A stretch of DNA of 64,000 nucleotides from Clostridia bacterium (GCA_017440755.1 JAFSGP010000036.1:62001-126000), one strand, 5' to 3'. Counted from the first letter of the stretch, positions 52,206 to 61,399 are shown. The notes: generated from the sequence alone by a model not told the origin. Made by a program: numbers and translations.

Positions 52206-52222
52206 CGGATGTATGGTAATAT
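52193..52222 (+). promoter_or_regulatory. Promoter for trpS
   Basis: TTGAAA (52193-52198), an 18-base spacer and TAATAT (52217-52222), with TGG just before the -10. No T-box leader fits in the roughly 35 bases left before the ATG. Confidence 0.65.
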
Positions 52223-52262
52223 ATAGGTGACTTTTTTGCAAATTGATTGAGAGGGATACTAT

Positions 52263-53279
52263 ATGGACGCGCAAAACACGGAAATTGTACGCAAAAAAAG
52301 AATGCTGAGCCTGATTCAGCCTACGGGAACCCCTACTCTGGGAAACTACTTGGGCGCACAGCGAAATTGGGTTCGTATGCAGGACGAGTTCGACGGCATC
52401 TATGCCGTTGCTGACCTTCACGCCATTACGGTGCGTCAGGAGCCTGCTAAGCTGCGGCAGCAGATCACGGAAATGTTCGCCTTATTGCTGGCGATTGGTC
52501 TGGACCCGGAGAAAAACCTGTTATTTGTGCAGTCTCACGTGCCGGCGCATTCCCAGCTTTGCTGGCTGCTGAATTGCTGCACCCAGTTTGGTGAATTATC
52601 TCGTATGACCCAATTTAAGGATAAGTCCGCCAAGCATGCGGATAACATTAATTTGGGTTTGTTCGCCTATCCTTCGCTGATGGCGGCGGATATTCTGCTG
52701 TATCAGGCAGATTACGTGCCTGTGGGTGCGGACCAGAAGCAGCACTGTGAGTTGACCCGTAATATTGCAGAACGGTTTAACGGCGTATACGGAAACACTT
52801 TTACCATTCCTGAGCCGTATATTATGAAGACCTGTGCCCGCGTTCGTTCTCTGCAGGACCCCACAAAGAAAATGTCCAAGTCGGACGAAAACGTCAACTC
52901 CTTCATCTCTTTGAAGGACGATAAGGATACCGTTATTCGCAAATTCCGCCGCGCTGTCACCGATAGCGAGGCAGTGGTGCGGTATTCCGAAGGCAAAGAC
53001 GGCATCAACAACCTAATGGAGATTTATTCTGCTGTTACCAATAAATCCTTAGACGAGATTGAGGCAGAGTTCGCCGGTAAGGGCTACGGCGATTTTAAAA
53101 CAGCAGTAGGCGAGGCGGTCGCCGCCGAGCTGGCACCGATTCAGGACCGTCTGGCGGTGCTGATGGGGGATAAGGCGCAGCTGATGCAGTTGATGAAGGA
53201 AGGCGCAGAAAAGGCGCAGTACGTGGCGGCACGCACGCTGGCAAAGGCGCAGAAAAAAATGGGTTACGTGATGCTGTAA
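52263..53279 (+). CDS. trpS: Tryptophanyl-tRNA synthetase
   Basis: 338-residue class Ic synthetase. The HIGH-type motif is in QPTGTPTLGNYLGAQRNW, the KMSKS motif is DPTKKMSKSDEN, and VADLHAITVRQ and PVGADQKQHCELTRNIAERFN are canonical. ATG 52263 follows GAGAGGGA. It abuts the convergent PflX-like gene with no space for a terminator. Confidence 0.97.
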   Translation: MDAQNTEIVRKKRMLSLIQPTGTPTLGNYLGAQRNWVRMQDEFDGIYAVADLHAITVRQEPAKLRQQITEMFALLLAIGLDPEKNLLFVQSHVPAHSQLCWLLNCCTQFGELSRMTQFKDKSAKHADNINLGLFAYPSLMAADILLYQADYVPVGADQKQHCELTRNIAERFNGVYGNTFTIPEPYIMKTCARVRSLQDPTKKMSKSDENVNSFISLKDDKDTVIRKFRRAVTDSEAVVRYSEGKDGINNLMEIYSAVTNKSLDEIEAEFAGKGYGDFKTAVGEAVAAELAPIQDRLAVLMGDKAQLMQLMKEGAEKAQYVAARTLAKAQKKMGYVML

Positions 53280-54167
53280 TCACACACCCGTCAGGTTAAA
53301 CGCCGGAATCATTGTGGTTCCGGCGCTTTGCCTATCCTGTACGTATCCGTCCTTGATGCCAAGTGCTTGCATATGTTCCCATACTTTTTCGCATTCCCGT
53401 TTAGTTAAAGGGCGTTGCAGCTCCTTATGGTCTTTCAGCTCGCCGCAGGGCGTATACTGAAACATAAGGCTGACCCAGACCTTGTCCTTTATCGTGGCAA
53501 GCCAGTTAAGGACCTCAATAGAGTTTTTGGTGTGTCCGGGGAGTACGAGGTGACGAACTATCGTGCCTTTCTGTATTAGCCCTTGTTCGTTCAGAATGAC
53601 AGCTCCGGTTTGGCGGGCCATTTCTTCAATGGCTGCTGAAGCGTAATAGAAATAGTCGGGCGCATCGGATAGGGCGGCAGATAGTGTGCTATCCACGTAT
53701 TTGCAATCGGGGAGATACACGTCAACAAGCCCTTCGAGACTGCGCAACGTCTCTACTCGTTCGTATCCTCCGCAGTTATATATTATGGGCACGTTAGGCT
53801 TGTAAAGCTCTAATGCTTTACGGACGGAAACGGCGTAATGCGTAGGGTTGACGAGGTTTATGTTGTGGGCGCCGGCCTGTTCCAGCTCGCGGAAGATATC
53901 AGCTAAACGTTGTTCCGTGATGCCTTTTCCATAGCGATTATGGCTGATTTCTTCATTCTGACAGTACTTACAATGCAGGGAACAGCCGGAGAAAAACACC
54001 GTTCCTGACCCATTTGCGCCGCTGATGCAAGGCTCTTCACCAAAATGAAGTGCCGCTCGTGCTGCAACCGGGGAGGAAGGCATGCCGCAGTAGCCGTTTG
54101 CATTCTCCCGTTCCGTCCGTTCCGCCATACAGCGGCGAGGACACAATGAGCAAATATACTCCTCCAT
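53280..54167 (-). CDS. PflX-like radical SAM protein (COG1313 type)
   Basis: 295 residues from the ATG at 54167 (AAGGTG site). The N-terminal Cys motif EEYICSLCPRRCMAER with GYCGM, then ALHFGEEPCISGANGSGTVFFSGCSLHCKYCQN with the radical SAM CX3CX2C cluster. Related to pyruvate formate-lyase activating enzymes, but no glycyl-radical partner lies nearby; the diol dehydratase at 23517 has its own activase. The substrate is unknown. Confidence 0.88.
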   Translation of the reverse strand: MEEYICSLCPRRCMAERTERENANGYCGMPSSPVAARAALHFGEEPCISGANGSGTVFFSGCSLHCKYCQNEEISHNRYGKGITEQRLADIFRELEQAGAHNINLVNPTHYAVSVRKALELYKPNVPIIYNCGGYERVETLRSLEGLVDVYLPDCKYVDSTLSAALSDAPDYFYYASAAIEEMARQTGAVILNEQGLIQKGTIVRHLVLPGHTKNSIEVLNWLATIKDKVWVSLMFQYTPCGELKDHKELQRPLTKRECEKVWEHMQALGIKDGYVQDRQSAGTTMIPAFNLTGV

Positions 54168-54198
54168 TTTCGCACCTTCTTTTTCGTTCAATACCTTT

Positions 54199-54227
54199 AT
54201 TTTAACAAACACTCGTGTGAATTGCAA
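54199..54227 (-). promoter_or_regulatory. Promoter for the PflX-like gene
   Basis: On the minus strand: TTGCAA (plus coordinates 54222-54227), 17 bases and TAAAAT (54199-54204), with the TGn extension. Confidence 0.7.
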
Positions 54228-54250
54228 CCGATTTCGAAAGGAGAATCTCT

Positions 54251-54892
54251 ATGACAAATGAAGTGAAGCAGGTTATGCAAAATCTGCGCAAAAACCGAAT
54301 GGCCGTGGACTACGTCGCCACCAAAGCGGAAGTGGTACCTCTGGTGGAAAGTTTAATTCCTGTCGGTGCTACCATTGCTTCCGGTGGTTCCCAGTCTCTC
54401 CACGAAACGGGTGTCACCGAGCTGATGCATAGCGGAAAGTACCATTATCTTGACCGTAACGCACCGAATTTGACCGATGAGCAGCGCGCAGCTGTTATCG
54501 CCGGCACCTCCATAGCCGATGCGTATCTTTGCTCTTCCAATGCTGTAACGCTGAACGGCGAACTTTATAACGTGGACGGCAACTGCAATCGTATTTCTGC
54601 CATTGCTTTCGGCCCCAAGAAGGTCATACTGGTGGTGGGGGTCAACAAAATTGTCCCCGACCTGAAGGCGGCGGTTCGGCGGGTGAAGACAATTGCCGCT
54701 CCTCTAAACACCCAGCGCCTCGGCTGTGCCACCTATTGTAAGGAAATGGGACACTGCATGTCGGTAAATGGGGATATGGCAGACGGCTGTGGTAGCCCAC
54801 AGCGTATCTGCTGCAACTATTTGGTGTCCGGACAACAGCGCACTCCCGATCGCATTCATGTGATTTTGGTAGGGGAGCCTTGCGGATATTAA
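54251..54892 (+). CDS. LUD domain protein (lactate utilisation LutC/YkgG-like)
   Basis: 213 residues: MQNLRKNRMAVDYVATKAEVVPLVESLIPVGATIASGGSQSLHETGVTELM, then VTLNGELYNVDGNCNRISAIAFGPKKVILVVG and a Cys-containing C terminus (CATYCKEMGHCM ... CGSPQRICCNY). LutC belongs to an Fe-S lactate oxidase complex, but lutA and lutB are not present. Stand-alone LUD proteins of this clostridial type have no assigned role. The ATG follows AAAGGAG. A strong terminator follows. Confidence 0.88.
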   Translation: MTNEVKQVMQNLRKNRMAVDYVATKAEVVPLVESLIPVGATIASGGSQSLHETGVTELMHSGKYHYLDRNAPNLTDEQRAAVIAGTSIADAYLCSSNAVTLNGELYNVDGNCNRISAIAFGPKKVILVVGVNKIVPDLKAAVRRVKTIAAPLNTQRLGCATYCKEMGHCMSVNGDMADGCGSPQRICCNYLVSGQQRTPDRIHVILVGEPCGY

Positions 54893-54895
54893 AAA

Positions 54896-54927
54896 AGAGC
54901 CTGTGCAAGTGCACAGGCTCTTTTTAT
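54896..54927. terminator. Bidirectional terminator between the LUD gene and cca
   Basis: An 11-bp stem (54896-54906 with 54911-54921), loop AAGT, flanked by A and T runs on the two sides. Confidence 0.92.
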
Positions 54928-56258
54928 AGCATTTCTTTCGCCAGTTTAAGCAACGAGTTCGGTTCGTTCGGGCAGGAGCCGTCAATCACGGCGTCCAGCA
55001 ATGATTGTAGGGCGTTTCCTACCTTTGGTCCAGCGGAATAGCCTATTTTTAGCAGGTCTTCGCCTGTAATGGCCAACCCCTTTACAGAATAACAGGCGTT
55101 CTGTTCTATCAATTCTGACAGCCGCGCTTTGAGACTATCCAAGAAAATCAACCGCTCGTCTCGTTTATCCGGGTGCTGTCCCCACACATCTGCTTTTTGC
55201 ACCTCTACCAGTAGGGGAGCCAGTTCGGGCCCCATGCGGTTAAGCAGCTGTTTTAGCGCCTTGTCGGTAATGGATAGGGTATCATCATGATGCAGAATAA
55301 GCTTCTTTACGTGATGAATGGTCTGTCGGTCAAAATGCAGACGCTCCAGCGTTTGTTCCGCTATGGCGGCGCTGATAGGGGGGTGCCCACGGAAGTGATC
55401 AAAGCCCTGTAAATCTCTGGTATAACAATTCGGCTTTCCTACGTCGTGAAACAGCATCGTCAACCGAAGTAAGGGCGTGGCAGGAACGGCAGCAACCGTT
55501 TCCACCGTATGTTCGTACACCGACAGGTGATGATACGGATTCTCCTGTTGCAGACCCATCATCGGTTGTAATTCGGGCAGCATTACGGTCAAAACATCAG
55601 AAAACTCGAGTAAAACGCGGCGTGCGTCCTTGCCGCACAGCAGTTTCTTGAGTTCTGTGGAAATTCGCTCCACAGATACCTTGCGGAGCAACGGCGCTAA
55701 CTTGTGAATAGCGGTAGCCGTCACCTTTTCAATTTTAAATCCAAGGGCGGCGGAAAATCGCAAAGCACGGGCAATTCGCAAAGCATCTTCAGTGAACCGT
55801 AAATGGGGGTCGCCAACACAGCAGATGTGCCCCGCATCTAAATCAGCTAATCCGGAGAAGTGGTCAATGACCCCTTCCTTCGGGTGATAGGCGAGAGCAT
55901 TGATTGTGAAATCCCGTCGCCGCAGGTCTTCCCGCAGAGAGGTGGAGAAGGTAATGCTGTCAGGACGACGTCCGTCCGTATATTCGCCGTCAATGCGGTA
56001 GGTGGTGATTTCCAACGGCATACCGTCGTATAGCACGGTTACCGTGCCGTGGGAAATGCCGGTTTCTATCGTCCGTTGGTCGGCAAACACCGCCTTAGTT
56101 TGGGTAGGCAGTGCATTGGTGGTGATATCCCAGTCCTCCGGCTCTTTGCCCAGCAGGGAATCTCGCACGCAACCGCCCACCACGTAGGCTTCAAAGCCCG
56201 CCTCGTTCAGTCGCTGCAAAGCGTGCATGACGGGATTGGGAAGATTCATTTGTATCAT
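54924..56258 (-). CDS. cca: CCA-adding tRNA nucleotidyltransferase with HD domain
   Basis: 444 residues from the ATG at 56258, which is 7 bases from GGAGGT; the ATG at 56267 is too close to that site. Nucleotidyltransferase motif YVVGGCVRDSLLGKEPEDWDITTNA with the metal-binding DxD, the RRDFTINAL motif, and an HD domain (LLRLTMLFHDVGKPNCY). It repairs or adds the 3'-CCA of tRNAs. It is encoded 24 bases after pncB and shares its promoter. Confidence 0.94.
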   Translation of the reverse strand: MIQMNLPNPVMHALQRLNEAGFEAYVVGGCVRDSLLGKEPEDWDITTNALPTQTKAVFADQRTIETGISHGTVTVLYDGMPLEITTYRIDGEYTDGRRPDSITFSTSLREDLRRRDFTINALAYHPKEGVIDHFSGLADLDAGHICCVGDPHLRFTEDALRIARALRFSAALGFKIEKVTATAIHKLAPLLRKVSVERISTELKKLLCGKDARRVLLEFSDVLTVMLPELQPMMGLQQENPYHHLSVYEHTVETVAAVPATPLLRLTMLFHDVGKPNCYTRDLQGFDHFRGHPPISAAIAEQTLERLHFDRQTIHHVKKLILHHDDTLSITDKALKQLLNRMGPELAPLLVEVQKADVWGQHPDKRDERLIFLDSLKARLSELIEQNACYSVKGLAITGEDLLKIGYSAGPKVGNALQSLLDAVIDGSCPNEPNSLLKLAKEML

Positions 56259-56282
56259 ATCATGCACCTCCGTTGTGATGGA

Positions 56283-57746
56283 TTAAGAGTCAAAGCCGTG
56301 CTTAAGAAGCAATAAATTCTTCTGGTCCCAAAGGGGCTGAGAAAGGTCGACGTAATACTTGTGAGGATTCTCGAAACGGAGAACCTCGTCCCACATAGTA
56401 TCCATTTGCGCCATACAATAGGTTCGGATTTCCTCAACGCTGGGGGACTGGTATACACACTCGCCCTTGTCAAATAGCTGAACCTGTAGCTGCACAGCAC
56501 GGAAATTGGATACGATTTTCCGTTTCCAGATATGGTCGGGGTCAAACAGCTCGTATGGCTGAGATTCGTCAATCACCTCGTCATGCAAGGTAATAACGTC
56601 TGCGATAGCTTTACCGTTTTCTTTATCAAACAACCGCCAAACCTTCTTAAAACCGGGGTTGGTGATTTTGGCAACGTTTTCGCTGACCTTAATACGCGGA
56701 ACGATAACACCGTCCTGTTCCACCGCGGCAAGCTTGTACACGCCGCCGAAAACGGGCGCGCTGGAGGCGGTAATCATTCGCTCACCGACACCAAAGCTGT
56801 CTACACAGGCACCTTGGCGAATCATATCCTGAATGGTGTACTCGTCCAGCGAATTCGACGCCGTAATCTTGCAATCGGGGAAACCGGCATCGTCCAACAT
56901 TTTACGAGCTTTTTTGCTCAGATAGGTAATATCACCGGAATCGATGCGAATGCCCTTGGGGCGGTGTCCGTTGGGAACGAGTACCTCGTTAAACACCTTA
57001 ATGGCATTAGGAATACCGGATTTCAGCACGTTGAAGGTGTCCACAAGCAGCGTGCAGTTGTCGGGATAAATGCTGGCGTACGCCTTGAATGCTTCATACT
57101 CCGTATCGAAGAGCTGAACCCAGCTGTGCGCCATCGTGCCCAACGCGGGGATACCGAACTCTCTGTCGGAAATGGTACAGGCCGTTCCACAGCAACCGGC
57201 AATATACGAGGCACGAGCACCGTAGATGGCACCGTCGCAGCCCTGCGCACGACGAGAGCCGAACTCCATAACGGGACGCCCCTGCGCGGCACGGACGATG
57301 CGGTTTGCCTTTGTGGCAATAAGAGACTGGTGATTCACCAGCAACAGCAGCATGGTTTCGATAAACTGAGCCTGAATGGCAGGGCCGCGTACGGTGACTA
57401 AGGGCTCATAGGGGAAGATGGGAGTGCCCTCGGGGATTGCCCACACGTCACAGCAAAACTTGAAATGACGAAGATAATCAAGGAATTGCTCATTAAACAG
57501 CTTTTTATCGCGCAGATAAGCGATATCTTCTTCCGTAAATTTCAGGTTCTTGATATAGTCGATGACCTGCTGAATACCGGCGAGAATCGCAACACCGCCT
57601 TTGTCCGGAACGGTGCGGAAGAACATATCGAAATATACCGTTCTGTCTCCGTTTCCTGTGCAAAAGAAACCGTTAGACATGGTGATTTCGTAAAAATCAG
57701 TCAACATGGTGAGGTTATTTTGAATTAACAGATTGGTGTTGCTCAT
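56283..57746 (-). CDS. pncB: Nicotinate phosphoribosyltransferase
   Basis: 487 residues. NAD salvage enzyme joining nicotinate to PRPP. Diagnostic segments: LTMLTDFYEITMSNGFF, EFGSRRAQGCDGAIYGARASYIAG, GTMAHSWVQLFDTE and GIRIDSGDITYLSKKARKMLD. The length fits the NAPRTase subfamily of Firmicutes. The start has a GAAGGAAGG site on the minus strand. Confidence 0.95.
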   Translation of the reverse strand: MSNTNLLIQNNLTMLTDFYEITMSNGFFCTGNGDRTVYFDMFFRTVPDKGGVAILAGIQQVIDYIKNLKFTEEDIAYLRDKKLFNEQFLDYLRHFKFCCDVWAIPEGTPIFPYEPLVTVRGPAIQAQFIETMLLLLVNHQSLIATKANRIVRAAQGRPVMEFGSRRAQGCDGAIYGARASYIAGCCGTACTISDREFGIPALGTMAHSWVQLFDTEYEAFKAYASIYPDNCTLLVDTFNVLKSGIPNAIKVFNEVLVPNGHRPKGIRIDSGDITYLSKKARKMLDDAGFPDCKITASNSLDEYTIQDMIRQGACVDSFGVGERMITASSAPVFGGVYKLAAVEQDGVIVPRIKVSENVAKITNPGFKKVWRLFDKENGKAIADVITLHDEVIDESQPYELFDPDHIWKRKIVSNFRAVQLQVQLFDKGECVYQSPSVEEIRTYCMAQMDTMWDEVLRFENPHKYYVDLSQPLWDQKNLLLLKHGFDS

Positions 57747-57781
57747 GGTTGTCCTTCCTTCGCATTAAACTAGTTTATTGC

Positions 57782-57810
57782 ATTTTAACACAATATAATC
57801 GAAATAGCAA
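57782..57810 (-). promoter_or_regulatory. Promoter for pncB-cca
   Basis: On the minus strand: TTGCTA (plus coordinates 57805-57810), 17 bases and TAAAAT (57782-57787), preceded by TGT. Confidence 0.7.
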
Positions 57811-57821
57811 TACAACTGCGA

Positions 57822-57858
57822 AAAAATATGCTCTCTGACAGGCAGAGAGCGTATTTTT
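57822..57858 (-). terminator. Terminator after the zinc-ribbon DUF2628 gene
   Basis: A stem of about 16 bp including one G-T pair (57822-57837 with 57843-57858), loop ACAGG, with an A-run on the left that reads as T on the minus strand. Confidence 0.85.
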
Positions 57859-58820
57859 TACAGAAACATATATAGTGCGGCTGAAAGCAGTACAGTAAAT
57901 ACAGAACTCAGCAGATTACTGATGAAATAGAACAGAATAACAGACACCACCGAAACACCGCCACAAGCGGTCAACTCAGCCATGGATACGTTCGGTGCCT
58001 CTTCTTTGATTCTGCGAATTTTATTTTCACAGGCAGACTTATAGAGCTCGTTACCTTTAAGTCCGAGAATGACGTGCACAATGGTTAAAATGAGTGATAA
58101 TAAAAAGATAGGAAGCGCCAAGCTGTCATGCATAATGGTCTCCATGGCGGCAACGCGCTGCGATTCGGTGGTTGCCGTGGTAAAAGGCAGCATCCAATAC
58201 CCGTAGAATAGATCATATACCGTCTGGACGATAAACAATAGAATGCCTGTCAGTCTTTGCTTGCGGTACAGCAGCCAAAATGGACCAAATAAGAAGGCGC
58301 ACCAGTTCCAACCGCCACCCTTTCCTTCGGTAATGCGGCGGAACCGAGCAATGTAATAGCTTTGGTTTTTCCCGACAAACGCCATCATTTCCCGTGCGGT
58401 GGCATCTCCGAGCTGCTCGTCGTCGGTGAATATTTCACTCTCTTGGTGTACCGAGCGAAAGGGACGAAATTCATTGACGGGAGATTCCTGCGAATGCCAT
58501 TCGGTGGGGGACAGCGCTGCACCACAGTGGGTGCAAAACTCTGCAAACTCAATATTGCGCGTGTGGCAGTGCGGACAGATATTGGCCGTGGTATCCACCG
58601 CCGATTCTCGCTGCGGAGCGGTTTCGGTTTCGGCTTTATTACGGCTCCACTGCTCCTCTGTGCCGTGTTTTTCGGCTAAATAGCAGTGCCCCACCGTCAT
58701 CCAGCAGGAACGGTGATGAGGCAAACCACATTGCGGACAGGCAACAATATCCTCGTTTTCTGCGAACGGCTTTTTGCATACAGGACAAGATAATCCTTCA
58801 TAATACAGCAAATTTCTCAC
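57858..58820 (-). CDS. RING-like / zinc-ribbon membrane protein with DUF2628
   Basis: 320 residues from the GTG at 58820; a TTG three codons on (58811) is better spaced from GAGGAG and may be the true start. Residues 12-46 carry Cys/His pairs (C12-x2-C15, C28-x2-C31, H36, C39, C46) like the prokaryotic RING family; about residues 82-99 form a zinc ribbon (CPHCHTRN ... CTHCG). After a linker, FVGKNQSYYIARFRRI and GGGWNWCAFLFGPFWLLYRKQ mark DUF2628, with several membrane segments to the C terminus. The function is unknown; the layout suggests a membrane-bound sensor or adaptor. Confidence 0.82.
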   Translation of the reverse strand: MRNLLYYEGLSCPVCKKPFAENEDIVACPQCGLPHHRSCWMTVGHCYLAEKHGTEEQWSRNKAETETAPQRESAVDTTANICPHCHTRNIEFAEFCTHCGAALSPTEWHSQESPVNEFRPFRSVHQESEIFTDDEQLGDATAREMMAFVGKNQSYYIARFRRITEGKGGGWNWCAFLFGPFWLLYRKQRLTGILLFIVQTVYDLFYGYWMLPFTTATTESQRVAAMETIMHDSLALPIFLLSLILTIVHVILGLKGNELYKSACENKIRRIKEEAPNVSMAELTACGGVSVVSVILFYFISNLLSSVFTVLLSAALYMFL

Positions 58821-58834
58821 TCCTCATATTCGTT

Positions 58835-58863
58835 ATTATACCGACCTTTCGCAAAATGAGCAA
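58835..58863 (-). promoter_or_regulatory. Promoter for the RING/DUF2628 gene
   Basis: On the minus strand: TTGCTC (plus coordinates 58858-58863), 17 bases and TATAAT (58835-58840). Confidence 0.72.
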
Positions 58864-58921
58864 CCTTACCGCGCATATGTTTATAAAAAATTAATATTTT
58901 ACAGGGAATACCAAGTAATCC

Positions 58922-58950
58922 TTGCTATTTTCTGCATAATTTATTATAAT
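58922..58950 (+). promoter_or_regulatory. Promoter for murD and the downstream peptidase genes
   Basis: TTGCTA (58922-58927), 17 bases and TATAAT (58945-58950). Confidence 0.78.
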
Positions 58951-58980
58951 ATTAGAAAAAGCAAACAGGGAGCAATCGGA

Positions 58981-60357
58981 ATGAGTAAAGCGCGTGCGTT
59001 TTTTGAGGACATCGCCGGAAAAACCGTAGCTATCTGCGGTATCGGTAACAATAACATACCGGTTATTCATCAATTCTTACAGGCGGGTGCCAAAGTGTTG
59101 GCCTGTGACCGCCGAACGGAGGAGGAACTGGGGGAAACCGCAGATTCTCTGCGTCAGGCGGGTGCTGTTCTCCGTCTGGGAGAGCGGTATCTGGACGAGC
59201 TGGACGTAGACCTTATTTTGCGCACGCCCGGTATGAAACCTTACCTGCCGCCTTTTCTTGCGGCCAAGGAAAAGGGGATTCGCGTTACGTCGGAGATGGA
59301 ATTGTTCTTCGAGCTCTGCGAGGCGCCGATTTACGCGGTGACCGGCTCCGATGGAAAAACCACCACCACGACCATCGTGGCAGGTCTTTTGGATGCCGGT
59401 GGTGTTCGCACCTTTGTGGGTGGCAACATCGGTCGTGCTCTGCTGCCTTATGTGCATGAAATTACGGCACAGGATGCGGCCGTGGTTGAATTATCCAGTT
59501 TTCAGCTAACCAATATGACACAATCGCCTAACGTAGCGGTTGTCACTAACGTAGCACCGAACCATCTGGATTGGCATACCGATATGCAGGAATATATCGA
59601 AGCTAAGCGGAATTTAGTTGCCTATCAGCAGACGGGTGACAGAGCGGTACTTAATTTGGATAATCCGACTACCGCCGACTTTGTCAAAAGTTGCAACGGT
59701 TCCGTGTGGCAGTTCTCTCGAAAGCAACCGGTAGCTCACGGCTGCTGGCTGGACGAACAGGGTAATATTGTGCTGTCCGATAACGGCGTTAACACGCCGA
59801 TTATGCCCGTCAGTGATATCCGCATTCCCGGCGTTCACAATATTGAAAACTATATGGCGGCTATCTGCGCTGTATGGGGACGGGTGTCTGTGGAAAATAT
59901 CCATCTGTTTGCCAAGGCTTTTGGCGGGGTTGCTCATCGCTGCGAATTGGTTCGGCAGCGCCGCGGTGTTCGGTGGTATAACGACTCTATCGGCTCCAGC
60001 CCTTCCCGCACTATCGCCGGATTGAAGACCTTCACGCAAAAGGTTATTCTGATCGCAGGTGGCTATGATAAACACATTCCCTACGACCCGCTGGGTCCTG
60101 TGGCCGCGGATACTGTGAAGGCGGCTGTGCTCATGGGCGCTACTGCCGATGCCATAGAGGCCGCCATAAGGAGTAACAGCGACCTGCCCATTTATCGAGT
60201 TGCGGATATGGCGGAGGCTGTAAGCAAGGCAGATGAATTGGCAAGGGACGGCGATATCGTGTTTATGTCGCCCGCCAGTGCCAGCTTTGATATGTACAAA
60301 AACTTTGAGGTGCGCGGCAATCACTTTAAAGAACTGGTTAATGCGCTTACGGAATAA
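58981..60357 (+). CDS. murD: UDP-N-acetylmuramoyl-L-alanine--D-glutamate ligase
   Basis: 458 residues. It adds the D-Glu made by MurI to the peptidoglycan precursor. The N-terminal Rossmann domain (AICGIGNNNIPVIHQFLQAGAKVLACDRR) is followed by the ATP loop VTGSDGKTTTTTIVAGLL (Ser-Asp where Thr-Asn is common), ELSSFQL, VVTNVAPNHLDWH and YNDSIGSSPSRTIAGL with ILIAGGYDKHIPY. It stands outside the usual dcw cluster. ATG 58981 follows CAGGGAG. Confidence 0.95.
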   Translation: MSKARAFFEDIAGKTVAICGIGNNNIPVIHQFLQAGAKVLACDRRTEEELGETADSLRQAGAVLRLGERYLDELDVDLILRTPGMKPYLPPFLAAKEKGIRVTSEMELFFELCEAPIYAVTGSDGKTTTTTIVAGLLDAGGVRTFVGGNIGRALLPYVHEITAQDAAVVELSSFQLTNMTQSPNVAVVTNVAPNHLDWHTDMQEYIEAKRNLVAYQQTGDRAVLNLDNPTTADFVKSCNGSVWQFSRKQPVAHGCWLDEQGNIVLSDNGVNTPIMPVSDIRIPGVHNIENYMAAICAVWGRVSVENIHLFAKAFGGVAHRCELVRQRRGVRWYNDSIGSSPSRTIAGLKTFTQKVILIAGGYDKHIPYDPLGPVAADTVKAAVLMGATADAIEAAIRSNSDLPIYRVADMAEAVSKADELARDGDIVFMSPASASFDMYKNFEVRGNHFKELVNALTE

Positions 60358-60376
60358 CGAGAGAGGAATTCGTGGT

Positions 60377-61399
60377 ATGGAACAAATTCTGAAAGACCTA
60401 AAAACTCTATGTATGGCATCAGGTGCCGCAGGACAGTGCGAAATTGTTGAAGCTTGTAAAAACCTGCTTAACGGTTTGGTGGATTCTATTGAAGTGGACG
60501 CTATGGGAAACGTGTTGGCGGTGCGCCATTGCGGCAAAGCCGATGCTCCTACGATTCTGCTGGAAGCCCACTTGGATGAAATCGGTTTTTTGGTCTCTTA
60601 TATCGACGATAACGGGTTTCTGCACGTGGAACAGGCGGGCGGTGTCGACGGACGCGTGTTGACAGCGCAGCCTCTTATTGTCCACGGTTACAAGACGTAT
60701 TGCGGTGTTTTCGGGGCAATTCCACCTCATCTGCTGGACGACCAATCGGCCGTTCCGCCACTTTCCAAAAGAACCATTGACGTTGGCTTGTCCGCCGAGG
60801 AAGCGAAAAAGAACATTCCTCTGGGAAGCCGTGTCACCTTTGCACCGTCTTTTTCTATGCTTAACGAGCACGTAGTAACCGCAAAAGCTTTGGACGACCG
60901 AGCAGGAATCGCCGCCATTCTGCATTGTCTGCGTAAGCTGGACAAGAACCTCTCGGTTAACGTGGCGATTGCTTTTTGCGTACAGGAGGAGCTGGGCTGT
61001 CGTGGCTCGATTCCTGCTGTTAATAAGCTTGCGCCTGACGAGGCTATCGTCGTAGACGTTAGTTTTGCCGCTACGCCGGACGCGAATCCTTATGAGTGCG
61101 GAAAGATGGGACAGGGGGTCATGATTGGTGTTTCCGCGGTACTGAACACGGGGATTACCGCCCGCTTGCAATCGCTGGCTAAGGAACGTGAAATTTCACA
61201 GCAAGCGGAGGTTATGGGCGGCGTGACGGGCACGGACGCAGACCGTATCAGCACCGCTCTGCTTGGTGTTCCTACGGCGCTCCTCTCCATTCCTCTGCGG
61301 TATATGCATACACCTGTTGAGACGATTGACGTTATGGACGTCGTGGCTGTTGGAGACCTGATGGCGGCTTATATCTTAGATAAGGGGGCGAAGCTGTGA
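60377..61399 (+). CDS. M42 family metallo-aminopeptidase, first tandem copy
   Basis: 340 residues from ATG 60377 (GAGAGGA site). Di-metal residues of the TET/glucanase-like M42 family: LEAHLDEIGFLV, DDRAGIAAIL, FCVQEELGCRGS and VDVSFAATPDANPYECG, with GVTGTDADRIS and MHTPVETIDVMDV at the C terminus. These enzymes trim peptides in the cytoplasm as large oligomers. It overlaps the second copy by 4 bases (GTGA). Confidence 0.93.
   Translation: MEQILKDLKTLCMASGAAGQCEIVEACKNLLNGLVDSIEVDAMGNVLAVRHCGKADAPTILLEAHLDEIGFLVSYIDDNGFLHVEQAGGVDGRVLTAQPLIVHGYKTYCGVFGAIPPHLLDDQSAVPPLSKRTIDVGLSAEEAKKNIPLGSRVTFAPSFSMLNEHVVTAKALDDRAGIAAILHCLRKLDKNLSVNVAIAFCVQEELGCRGSIPAVNKLAPDEAIVVDVSFAATPDANPYECGKMGQGVMIGVSAVLNTGITARLQSLAKEREISQQAEVMGGVTGTDADRISTALLGVPTALLSIPLRYMHTPVETIDVMDVVAVGDLMAAYILDKGAKL

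Noticed and set aside
52199..52262. T-box leader for trpS
   Set aside because: Too little space between the -10 and the ATG; no specifier loop, T-box sequence or terminator pair is seen.
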